Positions 34,160 through 47,599 of a stretch of DNA of 64,000 nt are shown here, one piece after another; position 1 is the stretch's first letter, and the number at the start of each line of letters is the position of its first letter. The notes beneath the pieces are model-generated. The model did not search any database. It saw only the letters and a program-made list of their open reading frames with translations, and was not told where the DNA came from. Both the position numbers and the translations under genes were made by a program. This DNA is from Magicicada septendecula (lineage: Eukaryota; Arthropoda; Insecta; Hemiptera; Cicadidae): contig CM068369.1 in NCBI GenBank assembly GCA_034769895.1, positions 149,086,574-149,150,573 of the forward strand, read 5' to 3'.

Positions 34160-35470
34160 AAGCTAAAATATATGTAGTTATGGACGTTGTACGATAGACT
34201 GAAGACGACAGAAGAGCAACATTCAGTGTATAATAGGAGTTAAATAAGTGAAAATTAAAAGTTGTAAAAATATGATTGATGTCATCAAAAATAATTTCAA
34301 CAATGTCTCAAAAAAAAGGTACTCAAAAGAATGCAGTAAGATGAAAATAATTAGAAGGTTTCTTCAAAGTGACTGTGCTGAGAATAAAACAAAGAGAATT
34401 AATATACATGAACGATTGTAGTACCAATAAGAACTCAAAACTAAACACAACCTACGGAAAACAATCTAGAACGAAGCTCACGTCTATTTACATTAACGAG
34501 TCATAAATCTACACTTGTGGGTAGACGCAATTTGTAGGCAGTAAATTAATCACATTAAGCATTTGGAGTGATAACGGTTTGATTATTGCATTTTTCCAGT
34601 TCCGAGAACGTGTTACAGATACAAAACAATCCATTTAATAAACGCCTTTCGAGAATGGAAGCCGCTCTGGCGTAGTCGCGTGACGAGTGTTAACCAAACT
34701 GCTGCTTCGCTAAGTATGGTATGCTAAATAAACATATGCTCAGACGTTTACACTTTATGCTCAGACGTTTTCGCTTTTCAGCGATGAATGCATTGTTAAC
34801 GCAGTAACGCAGTAACGACAATGCTTGAAAATTAATACGCTTCGTAGCTTGAGTTACGCGTAGTTCAATGATTGTTTAAAATCCGCCACTTCTGTTCTGA
34901 CAAATTATTCCCACTCTGTTTTTCGAACCAGTTAATAAAAACAAAGTTTATATTATAGACTTGATCCAATAAAGCCGCCTAATATGCGTTAGCAGTAATT
35001 AAGAAAAGACAGGTAATGTTATTTTTAACAATATTTAGATAAGATGTATTAGCTCCATTAATCACGTTTTAGGTCCATTTAACTCCACTCTTCTACTCCA
35101 TTCTTCTAATTACATAAATTAATACATACGTTCACGACAGTTTTTCAGTCTTAATTGACTTTAGTTAAGCTATTAAATTTTTGTTTGTTAATTGAAGACA
35201 CACAATAGATCACAACAGATTGCTTTTAACACTTATGTCTGTAACAGTATTTTACCTTACCAAAAAATAGAACATTCAAAGTCAACAAACATAAAAATAA
35301 TAATAAAATTTGTATTATATAACTTAATCATATGTGTGATAAATATTAAATGAGGTTCCTACCCCTTATTGACAGTACAAGGTAAACACCGTTAATAGAG
35401 TTAACAAAACGAGCTATCACCATTATTTTGCGTTATGGGTATACTAACTACATCTCTATAAGTTTGAAGA
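34160..35470. other. No gene seen
   Basis: AT-rich. A repeated ATGCTCAGACGTTT occurs twice at about 34736-34770. No other feature. Confidence 0.45.
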
Positions 35471-35476
35471 AAACAG

Positions 35477-36021
35477 TGTTACTACGGTTTAACTGAACGT
35501 CGTATGGTACAGTGGAAAACAATATACAAGACAACAATGAAATCACTAATAACCAATTTTAATTATCAATTAACAATTTATAATCAACTTGTACAATAAT
35601 CCTAGTTAAACTTGTTCACACGCAATAATAATAGAGTCCTGCACTATTATAACACTTGGCTACAACATTCCAACCTCACTTCAATAAATCCCCGCTTAAA
35701 CTCACTGAGTAATCCCCGACGTAAACTGACTTGACCGTCGCTGACTGCCTATTTTTATACCCCGCTGATATGCCATAATAATCTGTCACTTTGGATGACG
35801 TGTTAAACAAACAGGTGCTCTCGAATCCACTAGATACAGTGTCCTTGAACACAGTGCGCTGACCGGTATGAACTGGAACAAACTCGATGGTTGACAGATG
35901 ATAAGTGTCACTTCATTGTTTTTCATCTGAAAGTAGCAGCAATATGTACGCACACACACATTACAGCTGGACTCGGCTGGAATAGCCGAGATACTTGTAG
36001 AATGTTTCGAATTACGTGACA
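35477..36021 (-). mobile_element. Solo LTR related to the Ty3/Gypsy element at 6043
   Basis: On the minus strand it would begin TGTCACGTAATTCG (36021) and end ACCGTAGTAACA (35477), length 545 bp versus 557 bp for the other element. The 3' part aligns with the reverse complement of the 6043 LTR: TGTTACTACGG, GGTACAGTGGAAA, ATACAAGACA, TCACTAATAACCA, TTGTTCACACGCAA. A TATAAAAA box is at 35752-35759 (minus). The flanking four bases are ACAG and ATAG, an imperfect duplication. No internal region is present, so it is either a solo LTR or a fragment. Confidence 0.72.
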
Positions 36022-36120
36022 ATAGGATATTACAGAGATATTACATTCTAATACTGTACTGAATATAATATTATGGATTGGATGAGCGTATTTAAATTTA
36101 TTTTTTTTATGTGGGGTTAA

Positions 36121-38995
36121 GGGGATATGGCATTGAAAATGCTAACTTCTATAATAAACATATTGGACATTTCAGACTACTTTATCTGTTGTACAGTCAT
36201 AAAAATGACCATAAATGGAAACATTTTTTTTCTCATTAGTATATACAGTCCGAATTTTTTTTTAAATATATTGCAACGTTTTTAGTATTATACACAATTA
36301 CACAAATACATTACCATGTACTCAACGCAAATATAAAGTGTACAGCGGCCAGGTCGCAGGATTTTTTTTCTCGTTGCGTCAAATATAAGTAGTTGCACAA
36401 TAATTAAATAATTTTAAAGAGGAGTGAGATGTTGTTGACATGAAATAATTAATTAAAACCTTTTCAATATAATCATTCTATGATTTATTAATATTAATAG
36501 AAAAATATTCAAATATTAGATAAATCAAATATTCTCTTTTATAAGCTTCACAAATACAATGTAACCTGCTATGCTGTTCATATCAAACAAAACTAAACAA
36601 CCATATAATCTTACTAGCTAAACAGACATGTTAAACAAGTTATCTAAATCCTTTTTATTTCAGTGTGCCTGACTTTGACTCAAATTTTAAATAATAATAG
36701 CAACTCATTTACAAACAATATAATATTAAAACTCAAGAATAAAATTAATTATTGCTATAAACAAAATAAAAATAATATAACATTTACTTCCAATCTATTA
36801 TTTATTTCTACTGACACACCCAAATTTTAACATACAACAAAAGATTAATATTTCTTTTCTAAATTTTCTTGTTAAATTAAATTCTTTTATTTAACTACTA
36901 TTTAAATTTAAAACTTTAATTCTTTACTGTTCATAGGTAAGTTCTTTTTGAGAGTTCTTTTTACAACAAAAATATAATTGTTTATTCCTCACCTGCGTAC
37001 ATCTGCCGTTACCGTTGCGTGTGTGTGTGTGTGTGTGTGTGTCCTGAATCCTGACAATTTGATGATGATGATGATGATGATGATGATTATGCTGGTGCTG
37101 TGTTCTCTGTCTCTACGGGTTGTTGTTTGTGATGCTTCAGAGTTCCTCCATACATCTTGGTGTGTGTGGTAAAGTGTGTGTGTGTGGCCGATCGATCGGC
37201 AAACCGGCAGCGTGACGTTGTGTGAAGATTTCTTGAGTCTGAGACCGGCCCATAATTGCTGGTGATATTTATATTGGACGGCGATATGACAGGTGCAGGA
37301 CTGTTTTCGACCTGTTAGATATTGTCACTTCGTGCAAAGCGTCCTTATAATTACAAATCACTATTTGGTTCATTTTCGCGATTTCGTAAACATACTCGTA
37401 GCATGAGCGATAGGCCTATCTTTGTTTGCGTAATATTTTTCTGGTCACTCACATATACCACACTTATTAATTATTATTTGATTACACTATTAATTAACAT
37501 TAAATTAGTTAGCGTCTTTATTATTGCACATTTTTGCAATAATTTTATATCAGCATACTCGTTAAAAATTCATTAATGTAATGGTGTTTTTATAATTGGG
37601 GTAAATCTTGGTTCACAGATTTAAAACGTATTAATTAGTTTATTTTAATCCAGTTAAAACCTGATTAATAACAAACCAACAATTCGTACGTGTCTCCCCT
37701 TCTCGTCGTTCAATGCAGGTCGGAACTGGCTTACACACACATACACACTAACGCTGTATTTAACGCTACCAAAGCAGGTGTCACTTTCGACAGACCACAC
37801 CCAGTGCTTTCCCGCACAAAATTGTTTAAAATTGTTCGTCGTATTCTTTTATACTAATTATTTACAAAACATACCGCCCTGGGTAAATATGCAAATATAT
37901 GTATTGTTGGAATGTGTAAAATATAATATTTGATATACCGGTAACTCATGTTCTAACAATTGGATTTTCATGAACAAAGTGCCATTTTATAGGTAAGGAT
38001 ACCCTCTAAAACGTTAGATAGAATTATAATTGTAGCTTAATATTTGGATTTTATACAGAAAATTAAATGTTAATTTTAAAAAATCTTTATGTTTAAAAAA
38101 AGAAAAAAATTATCTCAGTTTCTAATAACGTGACATACATACGTAATTCTACCTAAATATTTAGGTCAAATACCCAAGAGTGAATGGTAAGTCTTTGAAC
38201 CCTGTAACGTTAGTAGTTTGCGAGTTATATCAATTTGAATAATAAAAAAAATTAACAAACTGATTTGCGGAAATAACGCTTTGAAAGTTACCTTGTTGAC
38301 ATGGTATTGAGATATATAGACCAATAAAAAAATTTTTAACATTTTTCAACATTAGTCTATTTATACGTTTGACAAGTCCTATAACAGTGTAAATTTTTAT
38401 AAGGGTTTTATGTATATTTTACATTTTTTTATGTCATAATAAGCATTTAGGCCTAGGCCTGCTAAATTGAAAAACTGGAAAAAACTGGATATACCGCTTA
38501 TTTGTATTACTTATATTCTTTTTTTGATGTTTTGTCGTTTTTTGGATGGTCTACCCATACTTATAACACTTAATATAATACTTAAACACGATAATGGAAT
38601 ATTCACTCACTGCTTACAAGCAGCAGACAACACTACTGAGAACATCAGCTGACTGTTTTTGTATTTTGTTGTTCATGTCAGCTGATTATAGTTGCAGTGA
38701 TGACTTGGTTAGTGGCTAATAATCACTATGTACATATATATACATGTAGTTCAATATAATAACATACTTATAGCAGAGTTTAGTAGTGTATAGCCTAATA
38801 TTGTGTTCATTACTGAACAAATTACTCGCCAACCGCCAATATCGCATTTTGGTATGGTTCTAAAAAACTATAAAAATATGACACTTACTACAGTCAGAAA
38901 CATGTTTCATCACATTTCACTGTTTCCTAACATTCCATAGATTAAAAAAAATTGAAAATTTTGAATTTTTTAGTGACTTTCAGTGCTATATCCCC
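36121..38995. mobile_element. TTAA-flanked element with short terminal inverted repeats (piggyBac- or Kolobok-like)
   Basis: Left end GGGGATATGGCATTGAAAAT and right end (reverse complement) GGGGATATAGCACTGAAAGT match at 17 of 20 positions. TTAA is at 36117-36120 and 38996-38999. TTAA duplications are characteristic of piggyBac and Kolobok transposons. No transposase is found; a minus-strand ATG at 38558 begins MGRPSKKRQNIKKRI and stops, which may be a leftover N-terminus. Interior includes a (GT)n tract, a (GAT)n tract and a GC-richer patch around 37000-37830. Non-autonomous or decayed. Confidence 0.65.
37018..37087. repeat. (GT)n and (GAT)n microsatellites
   Basis: About 12 GT units (37018-37042) and nine GAT units (37061-37087), inside the TTAA-flanked element. 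Confidence 0.93.
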
Positions 38996-38999
38996 TTAA

Positions 39000-41900
39000 C
39001 AGTATTTGTTTTCACAAATATGGCAAAAGTGATATTGTTACTAGTTGTTAATTAATAATTTTAAATTTAAAATCATCTGATGATTATGATCGAAATTTTA
39101 ACGCTGTATAGTATGCGAAATATTCTTAGCTATGTGGGTATACTAAGTTGAAGAAACTTTATTCTGACTTTCTTTTGTTTTCGGTAATTTCAGAACTCTC
39201 CGTAGTCGACATGAAATTTCAAAAAAATAATAGCATTTCAATCTGTGCTTTAGCTAAGCTTATTAACAAAAGAATTGACCTTTCCTTAAGAAATGCCCTT
39301 AGGTAAGCAAAAAATAATGAAATGAAAATTTGAAATGTAACAGATATATTTTGGAACTTTTAATAAGTGTTTTTTAGCTCAACAAGAATTTCTGTCTATA
39401 GGTAATGATGAATCCTCTAATTCAGTTAATAAGGAAAACTAAGGTAGAATTTATTTGCTAAAACTGATGATAAACAATTTCATTAATTACAAACTGGAAC
39501 AAACTGCACTGCACTTTACTACAAACTGTCTAACGTCTAATGTTCAGATTCATTACTGAGTGTATATCCGGTTTCCTTATGAACAAAATTATAGAAGAAG
39601 TGAACTACTATAATTTTATTGCTGTATGGCTGAAACAACTCATGTCTCAACAAGTTTCCCTTATGTAACTTTGGAAGGAAAAGCTGAAGAGAGAATTTTA
39701 GAATTTTCGGATGTAATGTGGTCAACGTATGACTGACTGCTCGACTATCTCTTTTACTATTTGAATACGTAGACCAATTCCAGTACGATGGCGCACCAGT
39801 AATGTCTGGTTCAGTTAGTGGTCTTCAAACTCTCGTAACGAGAAGTATTTGGTTTTCAAATGTTATTGGTCCATCGCTTTTTCTCACAGATTTAATTTGA
39901 CTTTCAAAAGTATGTTTAACGTATAAAAGAACATAAAATATTTCTTCAATCGGTGCCAGGTTTCTTTCGTTTTCACAAAAATCTTTCAGTACAACTAACG
40001 ACTTAGTCGAGAAGTTGGAAAGCGTCTTCCGACAGCGTGTAATATTAGATCGAACTACAAAAGGGGGATGATTAACGTGACTTTTAACTGTTATCCCGAA
40101 GTATTCAGACGTTTTAAGTCAATGGGAGAAGACCGTGAGGAGCGGGAATCCCGAAACACGAGTTTCTGCAGTTGATTATTATCAACAACTTGCAAGCTTT
40201 GAGCTTAATTGTAATTTTTTATTCAAGAGTTTTCTGTTATATATCTAAAATTGTATGTTTTAAAAATATTTTGCAGTAAAAAATAGTAGATGTAAGGTAC
40301 TCAAAAAGTAAATCTATGAATTTTAAAGCGATTTATCATGTTTGTCTGATAGTTTTGATGAAGTTCGGCAAAAATGAAAATTTTATATGTATAGAAAAAG
40401 CATCGTGTTAAAAAGAAACAATAAGACTTCGAGTAAATTAAATTGACTGTTACGCTGGTAAAAAAGTTTCCTACAGACGTGTTTGGTTTTAAATATGTTA
40501 AACTGTAAACTGTTAAATTTTCAGGTATTAATGAACTAGAATTTCTTGCTTTACTAAATTTAAAAAATACTCAGAATTTATGAATCAATTTCCAGACAAA
40601 GCAGTTCAAGTGTTATTAAAAAATTGGGGCATCTTCTTCGATACGACTCGTTTAAAAATGGAGTTTTGTATATAGTTCCAAGAAATTTAGACAGAAGTCG
40701 GTATATGATGTAAATCTACAATTACAGCCAGTAAACTCACTCAAGCATTACAGGAAATTACAAAACTGTTTGCCTTAATTACAAAACAATTCTTGTTACA
40801 AGTATTCTGAAGAAAAAAAAGTTTTAGTCCTAGGAGCGTACATACGTATCACCGGAATACTCAGGCTCAGAACAGATTGGGTGCCCTATCCCTTGTGTCG
40901 ACTGAAATGTCTGTCTTAAAAAACTGAAGAAAATGCTTACGTTTGAAAATGTTTTAGGGAAGAATTGAAGAATCAAACTATAGTGAAAGTAGACTACAAG
41001 TCTAAGTCTAAGATAAGTTTTAGGCCTAACAGCAACCGTCAATATCTGATATGTACCTAAGCTATGCCACTGGCACGAATATATTATTATAAACGTACAT
41101 AATCTGATGAAGTATGATGGTAGCAGCAGCAGTAGCAGTAGTAGTAACAGTAGTTGATAATAGTTGTTGGTTGTTGTTTTTACCAACAGCATGAGTATCA
41201 TAATTATACTAACAAATGTAACAATCATAATAATATTTATTAATTTCAACTTATAACAAAAGTATACTGAACATTTAGTTAATGTGAGATTGTAACTTTC
41301 CTCACAAGATAATGGCAAAACCCAAACTTCTAGCCTTCTCCAGTGATACCTCATTATGTCACCGATTGGAACTACCGTTCCAATAAGTGCTGCCACGTAA
41401 TTTTTGAAAATTCTTAACATCGTCATTAGCAGACAAGAGTTACTGTGTTTAAATGTAGCACGGTATTTGTATATACCGTACATTAAACATACTTTGTCTC
41501 GATAGATTTTCATAAAATAGAATAATAAACTTTGATTCCATTTTTTAATCTGATCATATGTATAGGCATAAAACGTTACTCTTAAAACATCTGTAGAAGT
41601 CGCAAGAAATTCCATTTATAGTATCTACTATTTCATCTATGCAGCTTACCCTATGTGTCTTATTAAATTTCTACTTAAAAGAGTTTGCGTGTAAAATATT
41701 TTATATAAATCCTTTTTATCCTAGATTAAAAAGTTAGTAAATAAAATGTAGGGTATCCGTATTACAGCTTTCAGAGAATTATTGCGACAGAAGTAAGTCA
41801 ATGTTGTCACGGAAATGAGTCCCCTTCTCGGAAGTTAAAGAAAGTACGTTCCGATTCTCAGTAAATCGTTGTTTCAGCAGATTAGATAACTTTTCTAGGT

Positions 41901-44900
41901 TACAACATCTTATATGTGTGGTGTATAAATTTAAGTTTAGGGAGATTTTCTAGCTTGTTTCCTTATATTTTCTGTGTGTGTCACACATTATGTATGTTTG
42001 TAGATATATTTTGTTTTCATACAAGAGACTGAAGAGCACTAGAAAAAGACCAGTTACTTATCTAATGAAAGTTTATAATGATATTGACTATGAACGTTAA
42101 CAAACTGTCAGTTAGACGACTATTTAAATTTTGGTTTAGAAATTTACAAAAACCATTTTGTAACTTTGCAACACGCATATATAATTAAATTGCATTGCAA
42201 ATATACAAAACACTCATTATTATGTTTTAATTTTTCATTAATTTTATAATTTACCATAATAAAATGGCATTTAGTAAATTCTGTGGCACAGGATTATGGC
42301 TTGTAAAATAAATTCTAAATAAAATAACTCATTAATTTTTATCTCAGTTTTAAAAATAAAAGTGCGTAAGACATCATAAAAAGATAAAGTAAATATATAT
42401 GTCGGGTAGGTCGAAGGGTTTTAAACTTTTAGGCCCGGGGGCCTTAATTTTCGCGATTTGACAAATAATTAAATAATTGGTTAGAATGAGCACTTTGTTC
42501 ATCAAATATATAACACTGACTACTGTAATTGACCCTTTCCCTAAACATATTTCTATAGTGATGATCTTGAGTTATAATCTTGTTGGATAGATACCATGAT
42601 GTCTTCCCTCAGAACTTTTTAGTTTGCTAAACAAGGCGTCGATGGCTTCCCTCAGAACTTTCGCTTTAAATCTTCTAATGTTGTTGATGGTGGAGCTAGC
42701 TGCTGAGCCACACAATTGCAGCCCATTTCTCTACAGAAGTCTTAAAATGGTTTTCTAGAGAAAGGTGTTGATGTTAATGAATAACGGTGAATTCTGTCCA
42801 ATTAACAAGTAAACGTTTGTATATTTTAAGCATAACTTGTTATTGTCTGAATATTCTATTTTCTTATACAAATGCAGTCTGAGTACTCACGGTTGTTTGT
42901 TTTAGAAACTGTTGCTTGTTTAGCTAACTAAAAATCAGGTCTTTCTGCTTACTGTGACTGTAATATTTAAAGATTGTGTTTCGTTTCCCGTAATGTACCA
43001 TTTCTTTGCCCTGTTTGCATTCTGTTGGCCGTGTGATGCTGTTTTGTGTCTGGGTATGGTGTTAAAATTGTGGTTGATGAATTTCAATTAGTCTTAAACT
43101 ATCTCAGGATAAATCTGCGTTGTATACAAATATAGTAACTTAATTGGCAAAAGTAACAGTCAAGTTAAAATTAGAATAGAGACCTATAATAGAAACCTGC
43201 CATCTTCTAAAAATACATGTATTTTTTAAATATGTAGATTAATTAAAGTGTACATATTTTGTGTTTTACATTCCCGACGTAATAAATTTTTTATTGTTAG
43301 AAGCTAATATATCAACCTAATGCTAATACGTAGATTCCGTTCCTACCACTAAAATTACAGGAGCGGCTAAGCAGACCATCTTGGACCATACAGAATCTGT
43401 GGGAAAAAATAGTAACCATGATTAAGCTTCAAGGGCTATTATTGCATTAGCTGTATCGTACATGATAATTGCCACAAACTGAGTTGACATAGAGAGGGGA
43501 CGTAGTAAAGCACCTTGATTTCACTGTCTTGATGAAATCTAACAAACGAACTGTAGGGTTGTAGCCATGCAATATACCCACTTGTCTACTAAACCTTTCC
43601 AGGCAGGGGGTATGTAATTACAAGTGTGTTTGTAATTGACGCGATTGAAGCAGTACCGTAACATATGGACGGTTGTGTAGCCAGACCATGTAGGCGTTTT
43701 GTTGGAATTCTAAACAAAAATGTCTAGCGTTTTTCTGTGTGTGTATCCATGGTTCAATATTGACATGGTTCTCAATCAGTCTAATACAATGCCTGCCGCT
43801 GTATTTAAACAATTGACCACCATATTTGAACAATTCTTGATTTCTACCAATGACAGAGAGTTCGATGAAGATCGTTTCGCAATGGCCATCACAGCACAAT
43901 AGTGAATGTTGTTTCGTATTGAAAAGGCAATATTTACCGCTGTAGCAATACAATGGAAACGCATGCAACGAAGAGTTTGCCAATTGGTATGTACTGGAAC
44001 TTTCAGAAAAGCAAATACTGAACTATTTGCGAGTAAAATTTAATTGCTTATAACATCTTGAAGCGGGTACTAAAACGTATATCGTTTACAATTACGCAAT
44101 GTAGAGAATTACAAAACATGGATGAAACTATGAAGACAACTCACACACCTAAAATTCCAAGAAAATAAAAGTACAATGTACAGGATGAAGTGAACTACGT
44201 AGCATATCAATTAATAAGAAATTTTTTTTTTAATTACGCAGAATTTAGTACGAACAAATTACATTAAAAAATTATGTTTAATTATGTCACTGAAATATTT
44301 TTCAAATATTATTTGAATTTGTTTTTTAACAAGTCGAACATTGTTTTGCACAATTCATAGTAAATACGTTAATATTTTTACCTTCCTCATTAATTATTTT
44401 TAATCAGCACACATTTCCGTCGGATTTTCCAGACTCTCTTTCTTTATTCCGGGGCTCTTACTCCCGTAAAGAACGCATACCTAGATTAGACAATTCTCTC
44501 TATAATTTGATGGGTCTGGGATGGACGGTTCCGGGATCAGTCAGAATCCATCTTAAAAGAATCGATAATTACGTATAAAACTATATAACAGATTTTAACA
44601 CACTAATGGTAGTCTGCTTCCATATAATTATGATTTTACGAGACTAAAAAAGAGATATTGAATTTTTTTACGTTACAGTGTAAGCTAACAGAATCTATTT
44701 TGAGATAATAGAACATGTGAATTGGAGGTAAAGAAATTAAAGGCAGAAAGATAATACGCCTACGTAGAATATGGATACAGTCTCACGTGTTCAACACTAG
44801 CGTTTTACTTGGTTTCGAAGCTGGTTTATTTAAATTTTAGTGTTATTATGTGTGAATAAGGTACGCCTAGATTTGTTTGTTTCAATAAGTTGCATGTAGC

Positions 44901-45670
44901 ATACTTAAGATTAGTGAATAATGATAAATTTACCGACATCACAAATGAATAAACCTTTTGGAATAAAATACCGTTTATATCGTAATATCGAAACAGGTTA
45001 CAAAACATTTCCTACATAAACGTATATAGAATAAATCAGAAGATAGTTAAAAGTAAACAGTGGTAGTGTAAAAGATAAACCACAAATACGAAAGTATTAG
45101 GCCTACTTTTCTGATTTGAACTAAATTCAAGTCACTAATTTAAACTCGAATCAAATTGGAATCCGTATAAAACACCTCACAATATTTAAAACACTAATTT
45201 AGAAGTAATTGGTATATACGTATATCATAAACACCATTGGTAATTCGGCAACCAACAAAATCGGAAAATAGTAATCACCAGGCTGATCACAAAGACTTCT
45301 CCTGGCTACCTATTATTATGGTTCACAACAAGCATAAAACGTAATGATTTAGCGTCTCTTAACAAGATAACAATATTTGGCGGTTCTTTAAACTGGTATT
45401 AATTTTAAATAGGACATAGTGCGCGCTCACGGACACAGACATTCTCATTTATGTGACCAAAGCTTAGTATTTAGGAACATAATATAAACAAACAGTAGTT
45501 ACATAATTGAATCCTCCAGTGTGCATCTTTATAGTGTCAGTCAGATATACCTCATCAGTCAGAGAGGACGACACATTAAAGCGCTTATGTAGTTGTATTA
45601 ATAAATTAAAAGTTCAATGAACTGCAGCCTTGACGTTCAGCAACAACAACGAGCATCCACAATTTCAGAG
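39000..45670. other. No supported gene over about 6.7 kb
   Basis: AT-rich. The only long frame is 40830-41615 (separate entry). Frames on both strands at 43618-43983 overlap and show no family. A repeated CTTCCCTCAGAACTTT occurs twice at about 42603-42662. Confidence 0.45.
40830..41615 (-). CDS. Unrecognised 261-codon open frame, probably not a gene
   Basis: This is the longest frame in the window that is not part of a recognised element. The translation is very rich in Leu, Ile, Phe and Tyr and has two hydrophobic stretches that could span a membrane: LINIIMIVTFVSIIMILMLL (about residue 125) and a poly-Leu run near residue 155 followed by CTFIIIYS. The poly-Leu run comes from an imperfect AGC/AGT repeat in the DNA. 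No domain, signal peptide or relative is recognised. In AT-rich DNA a frame this long is uncommon by chance, which is the only argument for it. It could be a single exon, a decayed gene or chance. Confidence 0.15.
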   Translation of the reverse strand: MEFLATSTDVLRVTFYAYTYDQIKKWNQSLLFYFMKIYRDKVCLMYGIYKYRATFKHSNSCLLMTMLRIFKNYVAALIGTVVPIGDIMRYHWRRLEVWVLPLSCEESYNLTLTKCSVYFCYKLKLINIIMIVTFVSIIMILMLLVKTTTNNYYQLLLLLLLLLLLPSYFIRLCTFIIIYSCQWHSLGTYQILTVAVRPKTYLRLRLVVYFHYSLILQFFPKTFSNVSIFFSFLRQTFQSTQGIGHPICSEPEYSGDTYVRS

Positions 45671-45674
45671 ATAT

Positions 45675-46065
45675 TGTTACGATGCTCTCACAGATTGCCG
45701 TCTTGTACAGTGGAAACAGAATAACCGACGTAGGATGATGCTCCTAATTACACGCTTTAATTAAAAACAAACAATTATAAACCATCAAAGCCACTTTTAT
45801 ACAATAATTCATGTTAAACATGTTCAGCACACAACGGTTAATGTGAGATCATTACAGTTTTGCAATAACTGACACGATAATCACTTCCACTGGACCGCAC
45901 CAATCACTTCGACTGGCATTTGTAATATACCCAGGTATAATTACACTGGATTCGGTCGCTCCAATATCCAGTAGGCCGCATTGCGTTGTAGTGACACAGC
46001 AGCCCTGGATGCCGTTAGAATAGTCAAGAAACGTGTGGTCGAAACACCTCGAATTTTATAGAGCC
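45675..46065 (-). mobile_element. Probable LTR fragment of a related Gypsy family
   Basis: Starts TGTTACGATG and shares the layout of the other two LTRs on the minus strand: TTGTACAGTGGAAACAGA, then CTTTAATTAAAAACAAACAA, then a block near TGTTCAGCACACAA. A TATAAAA box is on the minus strand at 46054-46061. The 5' end could not be found; it would be expected about 200 bp further right. Confidence 0.5.
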
Positions 46066-46249
46066 TTAGGTATTCTGCCACGTCTGGAACAGCTTCTTGC
46101 GTTGCCGCATGCCAAGAGTCAATTAGGCGCTTTTGTTATTCTTTGGAGCAACGTAGCAGTATCTTTAGTATGCCAATCACAATTTCCATTTTCTGCATTT
46201 ATAAACATTTATAAACAAACAACTTCAACGCCAGTGTTACTAAATTAAT

Positions 46250-47595
46250 AGTACCTATGAACACAAACAAAAATAGTACATTAGATAGAATGATGGCAAG
46301 ATAAACAGGGAACGATAGAGAAATTAGTAAACGAGGGATAGATGAGAAAAACAGGAGGGAAAAATGAGTACTATAATAAAATATTTAATTAAATCACTTG
46401 CAATTCAGTCAAACGAGTTTAAAACTATGTATTACCAGTTGGTTATCGGAAAACATTATTAGTTTAAATCAACAAATTTTGTAATTTTATAGCAAAGACT
46501 ACTACAAATAGCATACGACTTAAATGCAAAAAGTAAAGTATGTTATGTGTGACTACAAAACAATTCTAGTAGGTGTTTTAGGCTGTTAAACCCGTTCGTT
46601 AAACTATCGACGGGCATGTTAATATCGCCGTTCAAAACATTTATTAAAATAACAGTTTAAGTAAAAGTATAATATTAATTCCTTCTATTTCAAAATATAC
46701 TTTATCGCTTTACAGTTAACATCTGTAGTACACTTTTTATTTTAATAACTAATAATGCAACAATAGATTTTTATCAGTGCAAATAGCTATAAATTATTAT
46801 TTATTAATCTCCAGGGGTCGTATCCAAGGTGGGTATGAGACGAAAGTAAAAGTACTTACTTTGTATATAAGATGATAGTGTAAGTTTTGAATTTGAAGAT
46901 TAGCACTAATATTAAAATTTAAATAGTAAATATTCTTAATTGCAATGTATACATACCAATACATTATCATAAAGGAAATTACTGAAAAATCGCCAAATTA
47001 TTATGTAGTTTTTATACTTTTGTCCTAATACCTAGCAACAGTTAAACATCACTAAATATCTTTAAAAAAAATTACTTGAAACTATTTAGAAACACATTTA
47101 CATTAATTCTAGTTTGTACTTACTTGACATTTTATATATAAAGTTTGTAAAGTAAAATCCTGATTAATGTGTAACAAGTTTACAAAAATATTTTACGAAT
47201 CGATATCTTACATGTCATTATTATATAGTCTGTGCCGGAAATTAAATTTGTTCTTTTCAAGCTGTACGTTTGTACGTTTTAACTTAAATAAAATGTACGT
47301 CGTTCCATTAAATTATTTTATACGTAGGCCTACGTGTGCGCGTACTTATGTGCAGACCTCAAAACTGTATGGCTACACTGTATGGGTACACTTACAAGAT
47401 TGTGATATATACTGGTACTGTTCAATTCATTTTCTGGCGACCTCAACATACTTATCAACTTTAGTTTATTATACGTGTGTGGTTATTTTAAATTTTAGGA
47501 GTTCGTATATTCCGTGAGAATATCTATAGGCTAAGTCTCCTCCTTATGTTACCTGTACTCTGGTACTTCACACTAAGTTACTAAGCTGTCGATAT
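46250..47595. other. No gene seen
   Basis: A 116-codon frame at 47167-47517 is aromatic-rich and unrecognised. Otherwise AT-rich. Confidence 0.4.
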
Positions 47596-47599
47596 ACAC

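Noticed and set aside
35460-35480. Possible full LTR element at 35477 with an internal region
   Set aside because: No second LTR, primer site or polypurine tract was found nearby, so only a solo LTR is claimed.
43618-43983. 121-codon minus-strand frame with an overlapping plus-strand frame
   Set aside because: No recognised motif on either strand; likely chance.
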